Assembly: GCA_030267565.1 (NCBI GenBank)
Contig: BRXU01000069.1
Coordinates: forward strand, 62,001-126,000
Origin: Pleodorina starrii
Taxonomy: Eukaryota > Chlorophyta > Chlorophyceae > Chlamydomonadales > Volvocaceae
DNA length: 64,000 bases
Direction: 5' to 3'
The notes below the pieces were generated by a model. It ran no database searches and was not told the DNA's origin. It saw nothing but the letters and a program-made list of their open reading frames with translations. This document shows, in pieces, positions 8,627 through 18,487 of the stretch; the first letter of the stretch is position 1; every line of letters begins with the position of its first letter. The translations under genes were made by a program, and so were the position numbers.

Positions 8627-9739
8627 AGGACGCCGTCATCGTCTCGACCGCCCGCACGGGCATCGGCAAGGCCGGCCGGGGCAGCCTGAACCTGACCCAT
8701 GGCGCGACCATGGGCGGCCGCGTCGCCGCCGTCGCCGTGGACCGCGCGGGGATCGACCCGGCGCTGATCGAGGACAGCATCTGGGGCTGCGGCTACCCGG
8801 AATATGTCACCGGCGGCAATATCGCCCGCCAGATCGTCGTCCGCGCGGGCTTCCCCGTCAGCGTGGCGGGCACGACCGTCAACCGCTTCTGCGCCTCGGG
8901 CCTGCAGGCGCTGGCGATGGGCGCGCACATGGTCCGGCAGGAAGGCGCGCGGGCCGTGCTGACCGGGGGGCTTGAATCGATCAGCCTCGTCCAGCCGCCG
9001 CCCCGCAACTCGCGCGAGGCCTGGATCGAGGAACACAAGCCCGACCTCTACCTGCCGATGATCGACACCGCCGACAACGTGGCCGAACGCTATGGCGTCA
9101 GCCGCGAGGCGCAGGACGAATACGCCCTGCGTTCCCAGCAGCGCATCGCCGCCGCCCAGGCGGCGGGGCTGTTCGCCGACGAGATCATCCCGATCGACGT
9201 GACCCGCGCCGTGATCGAGAAGGCCACCGGCGAAACCCGGCACGAGGAGATCACCTTCGACCATGACGAATGCAACCGCCCGACGACCACGCTGGAAGGT
9301 CTGGCCGCGCTGAAGCCGGTCAAGGGCGAGGACAGGTTCATCACCGCCGGCAACGCCTCGCAACTGTCGGACGGCGCGGCGGCGCTGGTGGTCATGGACG
9401 GTGAGGTGGCGGCGCGCGAGGGCGCGACCCCGCTCGGCGCCTTCCGCGGCTTCGCCATCGCGGGCTGCGAGCCCGACGAGATGGGCATCGGCCCGGTCTT
9501 CGCCGTGCCGCGCCTGCTGGAACGGGCGGGTCTCAAGGTCGATGACATCGACCTGTGGGAGTTGAACGAGGCCTTTGCCAGCCAGGCGCTTTACTGCCGC
9601 GACCGGCTGGGGATCGACCCCGAGAAATACAACGTCAACGGCGGTTCGATCGCGATCGGCCATCCCTTCGGCATGACCGGGGCGCGGACGGCGGGCCATA
9701 TCCTGCTGGAAGGCAGGCGGCGCGGCGCGAAATGGGGCG

Positions 9740-9770
<31 letters not shown>

Positions 9771-9798
9771 TGCCGCCGGGCTGATCGAGATCTTCTGA
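8623..9798 (+). CDS. Acetyl-CoA C-acyltransferase (thiolase, PimB-like)
   Basis: The 391-aa protein has all thiolase signatures: nucleophile C90 in NRFCASGLQA, H347 in GHPFGMTGAR and acid-base C377 in MCIGGGQG. It cleaves 3-ketoacyl-CoA with CoA to give acetyl-CoA and a chain shortened by two carbons. ATG 8623 overlaps the stop of the upstream gene, indicating translational coupling; upstream in-frame starts lie inside that gene. Length is normal for biodegradative thiolases. Confidence 0.95.
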
Positions 9799-9811
9799 GG
9801 GGGAAGCCGCC

Positions 9812-11008
9812 ATGGACATGAGCTTTTCGCCCGAGGACCAGGCCTTCCGCGCCGAGGTCCGCCAGTTCCTTCGGGACCGGCTGCCCGCGCGGCTGTCCGA
9901 AAAGGTCCGGCTTCACCAGGAGCTGACCAAGCCCGAGATCGAGGAATGGCACGCCGTCCTGAACGAGAAGGGCTGGCTCGCCGGCAACTGGCCGGTCCAG
10001 TTCGGCGGCGCCGGCTGGACCGCGATCCAGCGCCATATCTTCGAGGAGGAAAGCGCGCTGGCCCACGCCCCGCGCGTCCTGCCCTTCGGCATCGCCATGC
10101 TGGGGCCGGTGCTGCAGAAGTTCGGGTCGAAGGAACAGCAGGATCACTACCTTCCCCGCATCCTGAACGGGCAGGACTGGTGGTGCCAGGGCTATTCGGA
10201 ACCCGGCGCGGGGTCGGACCTCGCCTCGCTCAAGACGACAGCCGTGCGCGACGGCGACCATTACATCGTCAACGGACAGAAGACCTGGACGACGCTGGGG
10301 CAGCACGCCAACTGGATCTTCTGCCTCGTGCGGACCGACTCCACCGTCAAGGCGCAAGAGGGGATCAGCTTTCTCCTGATCGACATGACCGCGCCCGGCA
10401 TCATCGTGCGGCCCATCGTCCTTCTGGACGGGACGCCCGAGGTGAACGAGGTCTTCTTCGACGACGTGCGCGTGCCCGTCGAGAACCTCGTGGGCGAGGA
10501 GAACAGGGGCTGGACCTACGCCAAGTACCTGCTGACGCATGAGCGCACCAACATCGCGGGCGTGGGCTTCGCCACCGCGGGCCTTGCCGCGCTGAAGCGG
10601 ATCGCGCGGGCACAGGTGGCGAACGGCAGGCCGCTGATCGAGAACCCGCTGTTCGCCGCCCGGCTGGCCCAGGTCGAGATCGACCTGATGGCGATGTCCA
10701 CCACCAACCTGCGGCTGCTGGCGCAGGCGGCGGCGGGCCAGGTGCCGGGGGCGGAAAGCTCGATGCTGAAGCTGAAGGGGACCCAGATCCGGCAGGCGAT
10801 CAACGACCTGACCCGCCGCGCGGTCGGCCCCTGGGCGCTGGCCTTCCCGTCCGAGGCGCTGGAGGGCGCGAATGACGACGCCCCCCCCGGCCCGGCCGAG
10901 GCGGCAGGGGCGACCCGCGCCTATCTGAACAACCGCAAGCTGTCGATCTACGGCGGCTCGAACGAAATCCAGCGGGGGATCATCGCGAAATCCCTGCTGG
11001 GGCTTTGA
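9812..11008 (+). CDS. Acyl-CoA dehydrogenase, large type (PimC-like)
   Basis: The 398-aa flavoprotein covers the N-terminal helical, middle beta ('WWCQGYSEPGAGSDLASLKT') and C-terminal helical domains. The last motif is YGGSNEIQ, with Gly where many family members carry the catalytic Glu of YEGT. The base must therefore sit elsewhere, as in other acyl-CoA dehydrogenase subfamilies. A Pro/Ala-rich insert (AFPSEALEGANDDAPPGPAEAAG) precedes the last helix. It is paired with a shorter dehydrogenase 10 bases downstream, as in pimelate operons (pimC/pimD). It introduces the 2,3-double bond and donates electrons to the ETF encoded at the end of the block. Confidence 0.9.
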   Translation: MDMSFSPEDQAFRAEVRQFLRDRLPARLSEKVRLHQELTKPEIEEWHAVLNEKGWLAGNWPVQFGGAGWTAIQRHIFEEESALAHAPRVLPFGIAMLGPVLQKFGSKEQQDHYLPRILNGQDWWCQGYSEPGAGSDLASLKTTAVRDGDHYIVNGQKTWTTLGQHANWIFCLVRTDSTVKAQEGISFLLIDMTAPGIIVRPIVLLDGTPEVNEVFFDDVRVPVENLVGEENRGWTYAKYLLTHERTNIAGVGFATAGLAALKRIARAQVANGRPLIENPLFAARLAQVEIDLMAMSTTNLRLLAQAAAGQVPGAESSMLKLKGTQIRQAINDLTRRAVGPWALAFPSEALEGANDDAPPGPAEAAGATRAYLNNRKLSIYGGSNEIQRGIIAKSLLGL

Positions 11009-11018
11009 GGGGGGCGTC

Positions 11019-12017
11019 ATGGATTTCGGCTTCACCGAGGAACAGACCATGCTGGGCGAAAGCCTGGCGCGCACGCTGGAACGCGGCCCGGACAGCGCCG
11101 CCCTGTTCGACCTGGGAACGGGCGCTGCCCTGATGACCGAAGAGGCCGGCGGCTTCGGCGGCACCGGGCCGGACATCCTGATGGTGTTCCGCACGCTCGG
11201 CCGGGCGGCTGCCGTCACGCCGCTGCTGGACAGCGTGGTGCTGGGCGCGGGCATCCTGGCCGCCGCGGGCGAGGCCGATCTGGCCGAGGCCGCTGCCAGC
11301 GGCGAGGCCCGCGTCGCGGTCGCGCTGGACGAACCCGGCCAGCGCTATGACGGCACCGTGGCGACCCGCGCCCAGGGCGACCGGCTGACCGGCGAAAAGT
11401 CGGTCGTGCCGGGGGCCGAGGACGCGACCCACCTGATCGTCCTTGCCACGGACGGGTTGTATCTGGTCGAGGCCGGGGCCGAGGGGCTGGCCCTGCGCGG
11501 CTATGCCCTGATGGACGGCGGCCGCGCGGCCGAGGTCACGCTGAAGGACGCCCCTGCCCGCCGGATCGGGGAGGCATCCCTGCTGGAACGGCCGCTTGCC
11601 GCCGCGATCCTCGGCCTCTGCGCCGACGCCCTGGGGGTGATGGAAAAGGCGGTCGAGCTGACGACCGACTACCTCAAGACCCGCAAGCAGTTCGGCCGTC
11701 CGATCGGGTCCTTCCAGGCGGTCCAGCACCGCATGGCCGACCTGCTGACCGAGGTCGAGCAGGCGCGCTCGGCTGTCTGGAACCTCGCGGGAAACCTCGA
11801 CGCCCCTGACCGTGACCGCCATGTCGCGGCCACCAAGTCGCTCGTGGGCCGGGTCGCGCTTTACGTGGCCGAGGAAACGATCCAGCTTCACGGCGGCATC
11901 GGGATGACCGAGGAATACGAGCTCGCGCCCCTCGCCCGCCGCCTGCTGGCCGCCGACGCCCGTTTCGGTGACAGCGACCATCACCTGGAACGCTTCATCG
12001 CGGTCAGCGCCGCATGA
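11019..12017 (+). CDS. Acyl-CoA dehydrogenase, small type (PimD-like)
   Basis: The 332-aa acyl-CoA dehydrogenase homologue has a shortened N-terminal region. The C-terminal helical domain is clear: 'YLKTRKQFGRPIGSFQAVQHRMADL' and 'IQLHGGIGMTEEYELAPLARR'. It follows the longer dehydrogenase closely and overlaps the thioesterase start by four bases. The pair may form a heteromer, as proposed for PimC/PimD and related steroid-degrading dehydrogenases; here that is inference from gene pairing. Confidence 0.9.
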   Translation: MDFGFTEEQTMLGESLARTLERGPDSAALFDLGTGAALMTEEAGGFGGTGPDILMVFRTLGRAAAVTPLLDSVVLGAGILAAAGEADLAEAAASGEARVAVALDEPGQRYDGTVATRAQGDRLTGEKSVVPGAEDATHLIVLATDGLYLVEAGAEGLALRGYALMDGGRAAEVTLKDAPARRIGEASLLERPLAAAILGLCADALGVMEKAVELTTDYLKTRKQFGRPIGSFQAVQHRMADLLTEVEQARSAVWNLAGNLDAPDRDRHVAATKSLVGRVALYVAEETIQLHGGIGMTEEYELAPLARRLLAADARFGDSDHHLERFIAVSAA

Positions 12018-12448
12018 GCGGCGGGGCCATCATCGAGGACGAAACCGGCGCGCAGCGCATGGTCGGCTACACGCTGGACGTGGGCCAACCCGACCGGCGC
12101 GCCCGCTGCCGGCTGGTCTTGGACGAACGCCACACGAACCGCCACGGCGTGCTGCACGGTGGGATCGCAGGAATGCTGCTCGACAGCGCTGCCGGCGCAA
12201 CGGCGAGCCTGACCGTGGACGACAGCGGCCGCCAGCCGTTCCTCACGGTCTCGCTCAATATCGACTACGTGGGACCCGCTCTGAAGGGCGGCGTCACCGC
12301 GACCGGACGAGTGGTGGGGGGAGGGCGCAGCCTGCTCTTCGTCGCGGCCGATCTGGTCCATGACGATGGCACCCTGATCGCGACGGCGAGCGGGGTCTTC
12401 AAGCGCGTCCCCACCGGGACCAAGAGCAGCCCCAAGGACAACCCATGA
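12014..12448 (+). CDS. PaaI-type hotdog thioesterase
   Basis: The 144-aa single hotdog domain carries the HGGxxxxxxD-type motif 'HGVLHGGIAGMLLDSAAG' (residues 43-60) and a later 'VSLNIDYVGPALKGGVTATGRVV' strand pattern. It hydrolyses acyl- or aryl-CoA thioesters and probably frees CoA from dead-end intermediates. Four-base overlaps on both sides (ATGA) show tight coupling in the operon. Confidence 0.88.
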   Translation: MSGGAIIEDETGAQRMVGYTLDVGQPDRRARCRLVLDERHTNRHGVLHGGIAGMLLDSAAGATASLTVDDSGRQPFLTVSLNIDYVGPALKGGVTATGRVVGGGRSLLFVAADLVHDDGTLIATASGVFKRVPTGTKSSPKDNP

Positions 12449-13272
12449 CATCCGCGCAAGCCGAGGCCCGAGTCGAGGACCGCTGCGATCACCTGAAGGT
12501 GACGTTGTCGAACTTCGGCCGCCGCAATGCGCTGGCGCCTTCTATGTATGTCAGCCTGCGCGCGGCGCTGGAGCAGGCGGCGGCCGAGGATCGCCTGGGC
12601 GCCGTGGTACTGACCGGGGCGGACGGATATTTCTGTGCGGGCGGCGACCTGAACGCGCTGGCGACCCGTGCCGCGACGAGCCGGGACGAACGGCGCGCGT
12701 TGATCGAGGACCTGCATGACACCATCCGCGCGATCCGCGCCTGCCCGCGCCCCGTCATTGCCGCCATCGAAGGCGGCGCGGCCGGGGCAGGGCTGTCGAT
12801 CGCGCTTGCCTGTGACCTGCTCGTGGCGGCGGAGGACGCGAGCTTCGCCGCCGCCTATGTCCGTGTCGGGCTGGTGCCGGACGGCGGACTGACCGCTTCG
12901 CTGGCGCGCAGGGTGCCGGCGGGCTTCGCGGCCCGGATGTGCCTGACAGGCGATCCGGTCTCCGCCACTACCCTCGCCGGGATGGGCGTGGTGACAGACC
13001 TCGTGCCGCCCGGAAAAGCGCTGGCCCGCGCCGCCGATTTGGCCGCGCGGTTCGCGCAAGGTCCCGCCGCAGCCCAGGGCACGATAAAGCGGCTTCTGGC
13101 CTCGGCCCGCGACGGTGATTTCGACGCTCAGCTCGACCGCGAGGCCGAAGCTATGGCCGACGCCTTGGCCGCCCCTGAGGCCGCTGCGGGCCTGAAAGCT
13201 CGCCTGAGCCGCGCTGTGCCGGATTTCGGTCGCGGCAGTTCTGGCGCCGAGAAGGAGGAAACCCGCCGATGA
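12445..13272 (+). CDS. Enoyl-CoA hydratase/isomerase family protein (PimE-like)
   Basis: The 275-aa crotonase-fold protein has the oxyanion-hole segment 'GYFCAGGDLNAL' and the 'IEGGAAGAGLSIALACDLLVAAEDASFAAAYVRVGLVPDGG' core. The position usually held by the second catalytic Glu is not obvious (VRVGLVPDGG), so it may act as an isomerase or have altered chemistry. It adds a second crotonase to that of the fused enzyme upstream. A run of G/A before the stop (AGAAGGAGG) also serves as the ribosome-binding site of the next gene, which overlaps by four bases. Confidence 0.88.
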   Translation: MTSAQAEARVEDRCDHLKVTLSNFGRRNALAPSMYVSLRAALEQAAAEDRLGAVVLTGADGYFCAGGDLNALATRAATSRDERRALIEDLHDTIRAIRACPRPVIAAIEGGAAGAGLSIALACDLLVAAEDASFAAAYVRVGLVPDGGLTASLARRVPAGFAARMCLTGDPVSATTLAGMGVVTDLVPPGKALARAADLAARFAQGPAAAQGTIKRLLASARDGDFDAQLDREAEAMADALAAPEAAAGLKARLSRAVPDFGRGSSGAEKEETRR

Positions 13273-14780
13273 CCATGACCCGCATACACGATCCGCTCGA
13301 CACCCAACGCAGCACCCGCCCGGATGCGCCTGCGCTGCGCGATCACGACGGCAGAACCTTCACTTATGGTGAACTATCCGCCGCCGTGGATGTGCTATCC
13401 GCCGAACTGAAAGCGCGGGACCTCCGGCCGGGCGACCGCCTGCTGATCCTGGCGGAAAACTGTGCCGCGCTGGTGGGGCTGATCATGGCGGCGTCGCGGC
13501 TCGATGCGGTGGCCGTGCCCGTCAATGCCCGTATGACCGAGCACGAGCTGCACCGCATCGCGGACCACGCCGACCCGCGGCTGACGGTTTACCTGACCCA
13601 TGTCTCGCCCCAGGCACGCACCCACGCCGAGATCGCCGATGCGGCTGGCTGGAACACGCTGTTGGGCAGTCTGGCGATCGCCGGGCCGCGCCCTTCCGCG
13701 ACGCCCGAGCCTGTGGCAGCAGGTCCCGAGCAGACGGCCGTGATCCTTTACACGACCGGCTCGACCGGCACGCCCAAGGGGGTGATGCTCAGCCACGCCA
13801 ATCTGCTGTTCGGCGGCCAGACCTCGGCCCGGATGCGCGAGATCACGCCCGACGACCTGATTCTGGGCGTGCTGCCGATGACGCATGTCTTCGGCCTGAC
13901 CTCGATGATGATCGCCAGCACCGTCGCGGGGGCCGAGCTGTGGCTGTTCCCGCGCTTCTCGGCCCCGGCCGTGGTCGAGGCCTTGCAGGCGGGCGTCAGC
14001 GTCCTGCCCGCGGTCCCGCAGATGCACGCGCTGATCATGGAGGAGGCGGGCGGCACCCGCCTGCCGCCGGGACGGCTGCGCTATGTGTCGTCGGGGGCCG
14101 CGCCGCTTGATCCCGACTGGAAGCGGCGGGCCGAGGCCTTCTATGGCGTGGCACTGCAGAACGGCTATGGCCTGACCGAGACGACAGCGGGCGTCACCCT
14201 GACCACCAACCCGCCGGGTGTGCCCGATGTGAGCGTTGGCCCGGCCCTGCCCGGCGTCGAGTTGCGCCTGCGCGACGTGGGCCCCGATGGCGTGGGCGAG
14301 ATCCAGACCCGAGGCCCGCATGTCATGCCCGGCTATTTCCGCAACCCCGAGGCCACGGCCGCTGCCTTCGACGCGGACGGCTTCCTCTGCACCGGCGATC
14401 TGGGCCGCATCGACGAGGACGGCAACCTGCATATCGCAGGGCGCGCGCGCGAGCTGATCATCCGTGGCGGTTTCAACGTTTATCCGCCCGAGGTGGAGGC
14501 GGCGCTGAACGACCATCCCCTTGTAATCCAGACCGCCGTGATCGGCCGTAAGACCAAGGGTGGAAACGAGGAGGTCCTCGCCTTCTGCCAGACCGACGAT
14601 CCCGGCAGGGTAAGCGAAAAGGACCTGCGCGAGCATGTGGCCGAGCGCCTTTCGCCCTACAAGCGGCCCACGCGCATCATCGTTACGACGATGCTGCCGA
14701 CCTCGCCAAACGGCAAGGTTCTCAAGCAGAAGCTGGTCGAGACGTTCCGCGATGCGCTCGACACCCAGGAGAAAGGATGA
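13269..14780 (+). CDS. AMP-forming acyl-CoA ligase (PimA-like)
   Basis: The 503-aa ANL-superfamily enzyme carries the P-loop-like A3 motif YTTGSTGTPKGVMLSH (about residue 160). Later motifs are NGYGLTETTAGV, LCTGDLGRID, the hinge 'GRARELIIRGGFNVYPPEVE' and the catalytic lysine region SPNGKVLKQKL near the C-terminus. It activates a carboxylic acid with ATP and CoA. Its place in the operon makes it the likely entry step for the acid imported by the TRAP system. Specificity for pimelate, other dicarboxylates or cyclic acids cannot be read here. Confidence 0.92.
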   Translation: MTMTRIHDPLDTQRSTRPDAPALRDHDGRTFTYGELSAAVDVLSAELKARDLRPGDRLLILAENCAALVGLIMAASRLDAVAVPVNARMTEHELHRIADHADPRLTVYLTHVSPQARTHAEIADAAGWNTLLGSLAIAGPRPSATPEPVAAGPEQTAVILYTTGSTGTPKGVMLSHANLLFGGQTSARMREITPDDLILGVLPMTHVFGLTSMMIASTVAGAELWLFPRFSAPAVVEALQAGVSVLPAVPQMHALIMEEAGGTRLPPGRLRYVSSGAAPLDPDWKRRAEAFYGVALQNGYGLTETTAGVTLTTNPPGVPDVSVGPALPGVELRLRDVGPDGVGEIQTRGPHVMPGYFRNPEATAAAFDADGFLCTGDLGRIDEDGNLHIAGRARELIIRGGFNVYPPEVEAALNDHPLVIQTAVIGRKTKGGNEEVLAFCQTDDPGRVSEKDLREHVAERLSPYKRPTRIIVTTMLPTSPNGKVLKQKLVETFRDALDTQEKG

Positions 14781-16432
14781 GCACGATCGAACGCGAATCG
14801 ATGGAATTCGACGTGGTGATCGTCGGGGCGGGGCCTGCGGGCCTGTCGGCGGCGATCCGGTGCAAGCAGATCGACCCGGACCTGAACGTGGTGGTGCTGG
14901 AAAAGGGCTCCGAGGTCGGGGCGCATATCCTGTCGGGCGCGGTGCTGGACCCGGTGGGCCTGAACGCGCTGATCCCCGACTGGAAGGACAAGGGCGCGCC
15001 GGTGAAGACGGCCGTCACCTCGGATAGCTTCGTGGTGCTGGGCCCGGCGGGCTCGGCGCGCATCCCCAACTGGCCGATGCCGCGGCTGATGTCGAACCCC
15101 GGCAACTACATCGTCAGCATGGGCAACGTCTGCCGCTGGCTGGCCGAGCAGGCCGAAGAGCTGGGCGTGGAAATCTTCCCCGGCATGGCGGCCTCCGAGC
15201 TGGTGATGGAGGGTGACCGCGTGGCCGGCGTCGTCGCGGGCGAGATGGGCAAGAACCCCGACGGCACCCCCGGCCCGTCCTATGAGCCGGGCATGGAGCT
15301 GCGCGGCAAGTACGTGATGATCGCCGAGGGCGTGCGCGGATCGCTCGCCAAGCAGCTGATCGAAAAATACGACCTGTCCGCCGGGCACGAGCCGCAGAAG
15401 TTCGGCATCGGCATGAAGGAGATCTGGGAGATCGACCCCGCCAAGCACAAGGAAGGCACCGTCGTCCACACGATGGGCTGGCCCCTTGGCAAGAACGCGG
15501 GCGGCGGGTCCTTCATCTACCATGCCGAGAACAACCAGGTCTTCATCGGCTTCGTGGTCCACCTGAACTACGAGAACCCGTATCTCTACCCCTACGCCGA
15601 GTTCCAGCGCTTCAAGCACCACCCGGCCATCGCGGAGCTGCTGGAAGGCGGCAAGCGCGTGGCCTATGGCGCCCGCGCGATTTCCGAAGGCGGCTGGCAG
15701 TCGCTGCCGAAGATGACGGTGCCGGGCGCGCTGCTGCTGGGCTGCTCGGCGGGAATGGTCAACGTTCCCCGCATCAAGGGCAACCACAACGCCATGCTGT
15801 CGGGGATCGCGGCGGCGAACGCGGCCGCGGCGGCCATCGCGGCGGGACGCGAGGGCGACGAGCTGGTCGAGTACGAACAGGATGTCCGCACGGGCCCCAT
15901 CGCCCATGACCTCAAGCGCGTCCGCAACGTCAAGCCCGCCTGGTCGCGCACCGGCATGGTGGGCAGCCTGATGCTGGGCGGCATGGACATGTGGGTCGCC
16001 AGCCTCTTCAACCGCAACATCCTGCGCACCTGGAAGCACGGCAAGACCGACGCCGCCGCGACCCGGCCCGCGAAGAACTATCGCCCGATCGACTACCCGA
16101 AGCCCGACGGCAAGCTGTCGTTCGACCGGCTGACCAACGTGGCCTTTTCCTTCACCAACCACGAGGAAAGCCAACCCTGCCACCTGAAGCTGAAGGACCC
16201 CACGGTCCCGATCCGGGTGAACCTGCCGGAATACGCCGAGCCGGCGCAGCGCTATTGCCCGGCCGGCGTCTACGAGGTGGTCGAGGACAAGTCGGTGCCC
16301 GAAGGTGCGCGCTTCGTGATCAACTTCCAGAACTGCGTCCACTGCAAGACCTGCGACATCAAGGACCCGTCGCAGAACATCGTCTGGACCACGCCGCAGG
16401 GCGGCGACGGGCCGAACTATCCCAACATGTAA
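14777..16432 (+). CDS. etfD: Electron transfer flavoprotein-ubiquinone oxidoreductase
   Basis: The 551-aa protein starts with an FAD-binding VIVGAGPAGLSAAI motif (from residue 14). It continues through the ETF-QO core, including MSNPGNYIVSMGNVCRWLAEQAEELGVEI and an 'AMLSGIAAANAAAAAI' membrane-surface helix. It ends in a ferredoxin-like domain with the 4Fe-4S cysteines (YCPAGVYEV and NCVHCKTCDIKDPSQNI). It takes electrons from reduced ETF and reduces ubiquinone at the inner membrane. It overlaps the ligase stop by four bases. Co-localisation with ETF and three dehydrogenases makes the module self-sufficient for electron disposal. Confidence 0.96.
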   Translation: MSTIERESMEFDVVIVGAGPAGLSAAIRCKQIDPDLNVVVLEKGSEVGAHILSGAVLDPVGLNALIPDWKDKGAPVKTAVTSDSFVVLGPAGSARIPNWPMPRLMSNPGNYIVSMGNVCRWLAEQAEELGVEIFPGMAASELVMEGDRVAGVVAGEMGKNPDGTPGPSYEPGMELRGKYVMIAEGVRGSLAKQLIEKYDLSAGHEPQKFGIGMKEIWEIDPAKHKEGTVVHTMGWPLGKNAGGGSFIYHAENNQVFIGFVVHLNYENPYLYPYAEFQRFKHHPAIAELLEGGKRVAYGARAISEGGWQSLPKMTVPGALLLGCSAGMVNVPRIKGNHNAMLSGIAAANAAAAAIAAGREGDELVEYEQDVRTGPIAHDLKRVRNVKPAWSRTGMVGSLMLGGMDMWVASLFNRNILRTWKHGKTDAAATRPAKNYRPIDYPKPDGKLSFDRLTNVAFSFTNHEESQPCHLKLKDPTVPIRVNLPEYAEPAQRYCPAGVYEVVEDKSVPEGARFVINFQNCVHCKTCDIKDPSQNIVWTTPQGGDGPNYPNM

Positions 16433-16522
16433 GAAGGCCGGTGCCTCGCGACCCCAAGATAGGCCTGGCATGACCACCGTAATGCTTATTGAACTCGCCT
16501 GATGCAGATAGGAGAAACCACC

Positions 16523-17716
16523 ATGAAGATGGACCGCATCGGCAGCTTCCGCTGGGAAGACCCCTTCCTGCTGGAAGACGAACTGACCGAGGAAGAGCGC
16601 ATGATCCGCGACACCGCGCGGAGCTATGCCCAAGGCCACCTCGCTCCCCGCGTGCGCGAGGCCTTCCGGACCGAGCAGACCGACCGTGCCATCTTCACCG
16701 AGATGGGAGAACTGGGCCTGCTGGGCGTCACCATCCCCGAGGAGTTCGGGGGCACCGGTGCGGGCTATGTGAGCTACGGCCTTGTCGCGCGCGAGGTCGA
16801 ACGGGTGGATTCGGGCTACCGATCCATGATGTCGGTGCAGGCGTCCCTGGTCATGCACCCGATCAACGCCTATGGGTCCGAGGAGCAGCGGCGCAAGTAC
16901 CTGCCGAAGCTCTGTTCGGGCGAATGGGTGGGCTGCTTCGGCCTGACCGAGCCGGATGCGGGCTCGGACCCCGGCGGCATGAAGACCACCGCTAGGAAGA
17001 CCCCCGGCGGCTACCGGCTGAACGGGTCCAAGATGTGGATCACCAACAGCCCCATTGCCGATGTCTTCGTGGTCTGGGCGAAATCCGAGGCGCATGGCGG
17101 CAAGATCCGCGGCTTCGTGCTGGACAAGGGCACCAAGGGCCTTTCGGCGCCGAAGATCGAGGGCAAGCTGTCCCTGCGGGCCTCCGTCACCGGCGAGATC
17201 GTCATGGACGAGGTCGAGGTCGGCGAGGACGCACTTCTGCCGAACGCCGAGGGGCTTGGCGGTCCCTTCGGCTGCCTCAACCGGGCGCGCTACGGCATCG
17301 CCTGGGGCGCGATGGGCGCGGCCGAGGCCTGCTGGCACGCCGCACGCCAGTATGGGCTGGACCGCAAGCAGTTCGGCAAACCGCTCGCGCAGACGCAGCT
17401 CCACCAGCTGAAGCTCGCCAACATGATGACCGAGATCACGCTGGGGCTGAACGCCGCCCTGCGCGTGGGGCGGCTGTTCGAGGCCGGGAAGATGCAGCCC
17501 GAGATGATCTCCCTGATCAAGCGCAACAACTGCGGCAAGGCGCTGGAGATCGCCCGCGTGGCCCGCGACATGCACGGCGGCAACGGCATCTCGGACGAAT
17601 ACCCGGTGATGCGCCATATGGTGAACTTGGAAACCGTCAATACCTACGAAGGCACCCACGACGTCCACGCCCTGATCCTCGGCCGTGCCCAGACCGGCCT
17701 GCAGGCGTTCTTCTGA
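16523..17716 (+). CDS. gcdH: Glutaryl-CoA dehydrogenase-type acyl-CoA dehydrogenase
   Basis: The 397-aa enzyme shows the hallmarks of decarboxylating glutaryl-CoA dehydrogenase: '[23 protein letters not shown]' (the Arg that binds the substrate carboxylate), '[17 protein letters not shown]', and the catalytic base E376 in [20 protein letters not shown]. It converts glutaryl-CoA to crotonyl-CoA and CO2. Start 16523 is preferred over the in-frame ATG at 16502 because AGGAGA lies 7 bases before it. This enzyme is the expected end point for odd-chain dicarboxylates such as pimelate. Confidence 0.92.
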   Translation: MKMDRIGSFRWEDPFLLEDELTEEERMIRDTARSYAQGHLAPRVREAFRTEQTDRAIFTEMGELGLLGVTIPEEFGGTGAGYVSYGLVAREVERVDSGYRSMMSVQASLVMHPINAYGSEEQRRKYLPKLCSGEWVGCFGLTEPDAGSDPGGMKTTARKTPGGYRLNGSKMWITNSPIADVFVVWAKSEAHGGKIRGFVLDKGTKGLSAPKIEGKLSLRASVTGEIVMDEVEVGEDALLPNAEGLGGPFGCLNRARYGIAWGAMGAAEACWHAARQYGLDRKQFGKPLAQTQLHQLKLANMMTEITLGLNAALRVGRLFEAGKMQPEMISLIKRNNCGKALEIARVARDMHGGNGISDEYPVMRHMVNLETVNTYEGTHDVHALILGRAQTGLQAFF

Positions 17717-17728
17717 GGAGATGCAGCC

Positions 17729-18487
17729 ATGAAGCTTCTTGTGCCGGTCAAGCGCGTGATTGACTACAACGTGAAGGCGCGGGTGCGTGCGGACGGGTCG
17801 GGGGTGGACCTGTCGAACGTGAAGATGTCGATGAACCCTTTTGACGAGATCGCGGTCGAGGAAGCGATCCGGCTGAAGGAAAAGGGTGTCGCCACCGAGA
17901 TCGTGGTGGTCTCGGTGGGCGTGAAGCAGGCGGCCGAGACGATCCGCACGGCGCTGGCGATGGGGGCCGACCGCGGCATCCTCGTGGTGGCGGCCGACGA
18001 CGTGCACCAGGACATCGAACCCCTGGCCGTGGCCAAGATCCTCAAGGCCATCGTGGCCGAGGAGCAGCCGGGGCTGGTCTTGATGGGCAAGCAGGCGATC
18101 GACAACGACATGAACGCCACCGGCCAGATGCTGGCCGCGCTTCTGGGCTGGGCGCAGGCGACGCAGGCCGGCGCGATCGAGGTCGCCGGCGACAAGGCCA
18201 GCGTGACGCGCGAGATCGACGGCGGGCTGCAGGTGATCGAGGTCACGCTGCCCGCGATCGTGACCGCCGACCTGCGCCTGAACGAGCCGCGCTACGCGAG
18301 CCTGCCCAACATCATGAAGGCCAAGAAGAAGGAGCTCGTCGAGAAGACGGCGGGTGACTACGGCGTGGACGTGAGCCCGCGTCTGACCGTCGTGAAGACG
18401 GCCGAGCCCGAGGGGCGCAAGGCGGGGGTCAAGGTGGCCTCGGTCGACGAGCTGGTGTCGAAACTCAAAGCCGCGGGGGTGATCTGA
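17729..18487 (+). CDS. etfB: Electron transfer flavoprotein beta subunit
   Basis: The 252-aa protein begins [16 protein letters not shown] and contains '[19 protein letters not shown]' and the AMP-binding '[17 protein letters not shown]' segment, all typical of EtfB. With EtfA it accepts electrons from acyl-CoA dehydrogenases and passes them to ETF-QO. It shares one base with etfA (TGATG), a classic coupled arrangement. Confidence 0.97.
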   Translation: MKLLVPVKRVIDYNVKARVRADGSGVDLSNVKMSMNPFDEIAVEEAIRLKEKGVATEIVVVSVGVKQAAETIRTALAMGADRGILVVAADDVHQDIEPLAVAKILKAIVAEEQPGLVLMGKQAIDNDMNATGQMLAALLGWAQATQAGAIEVAGDKASVTREIDGGLQVIEVTLPAIVTADLRLNEPRYASLPNIMKAKKKELVEKTAGDYGVDVSPRLTVVKTAEPEGRKAGVKVASVDELVSKLKAAGVI

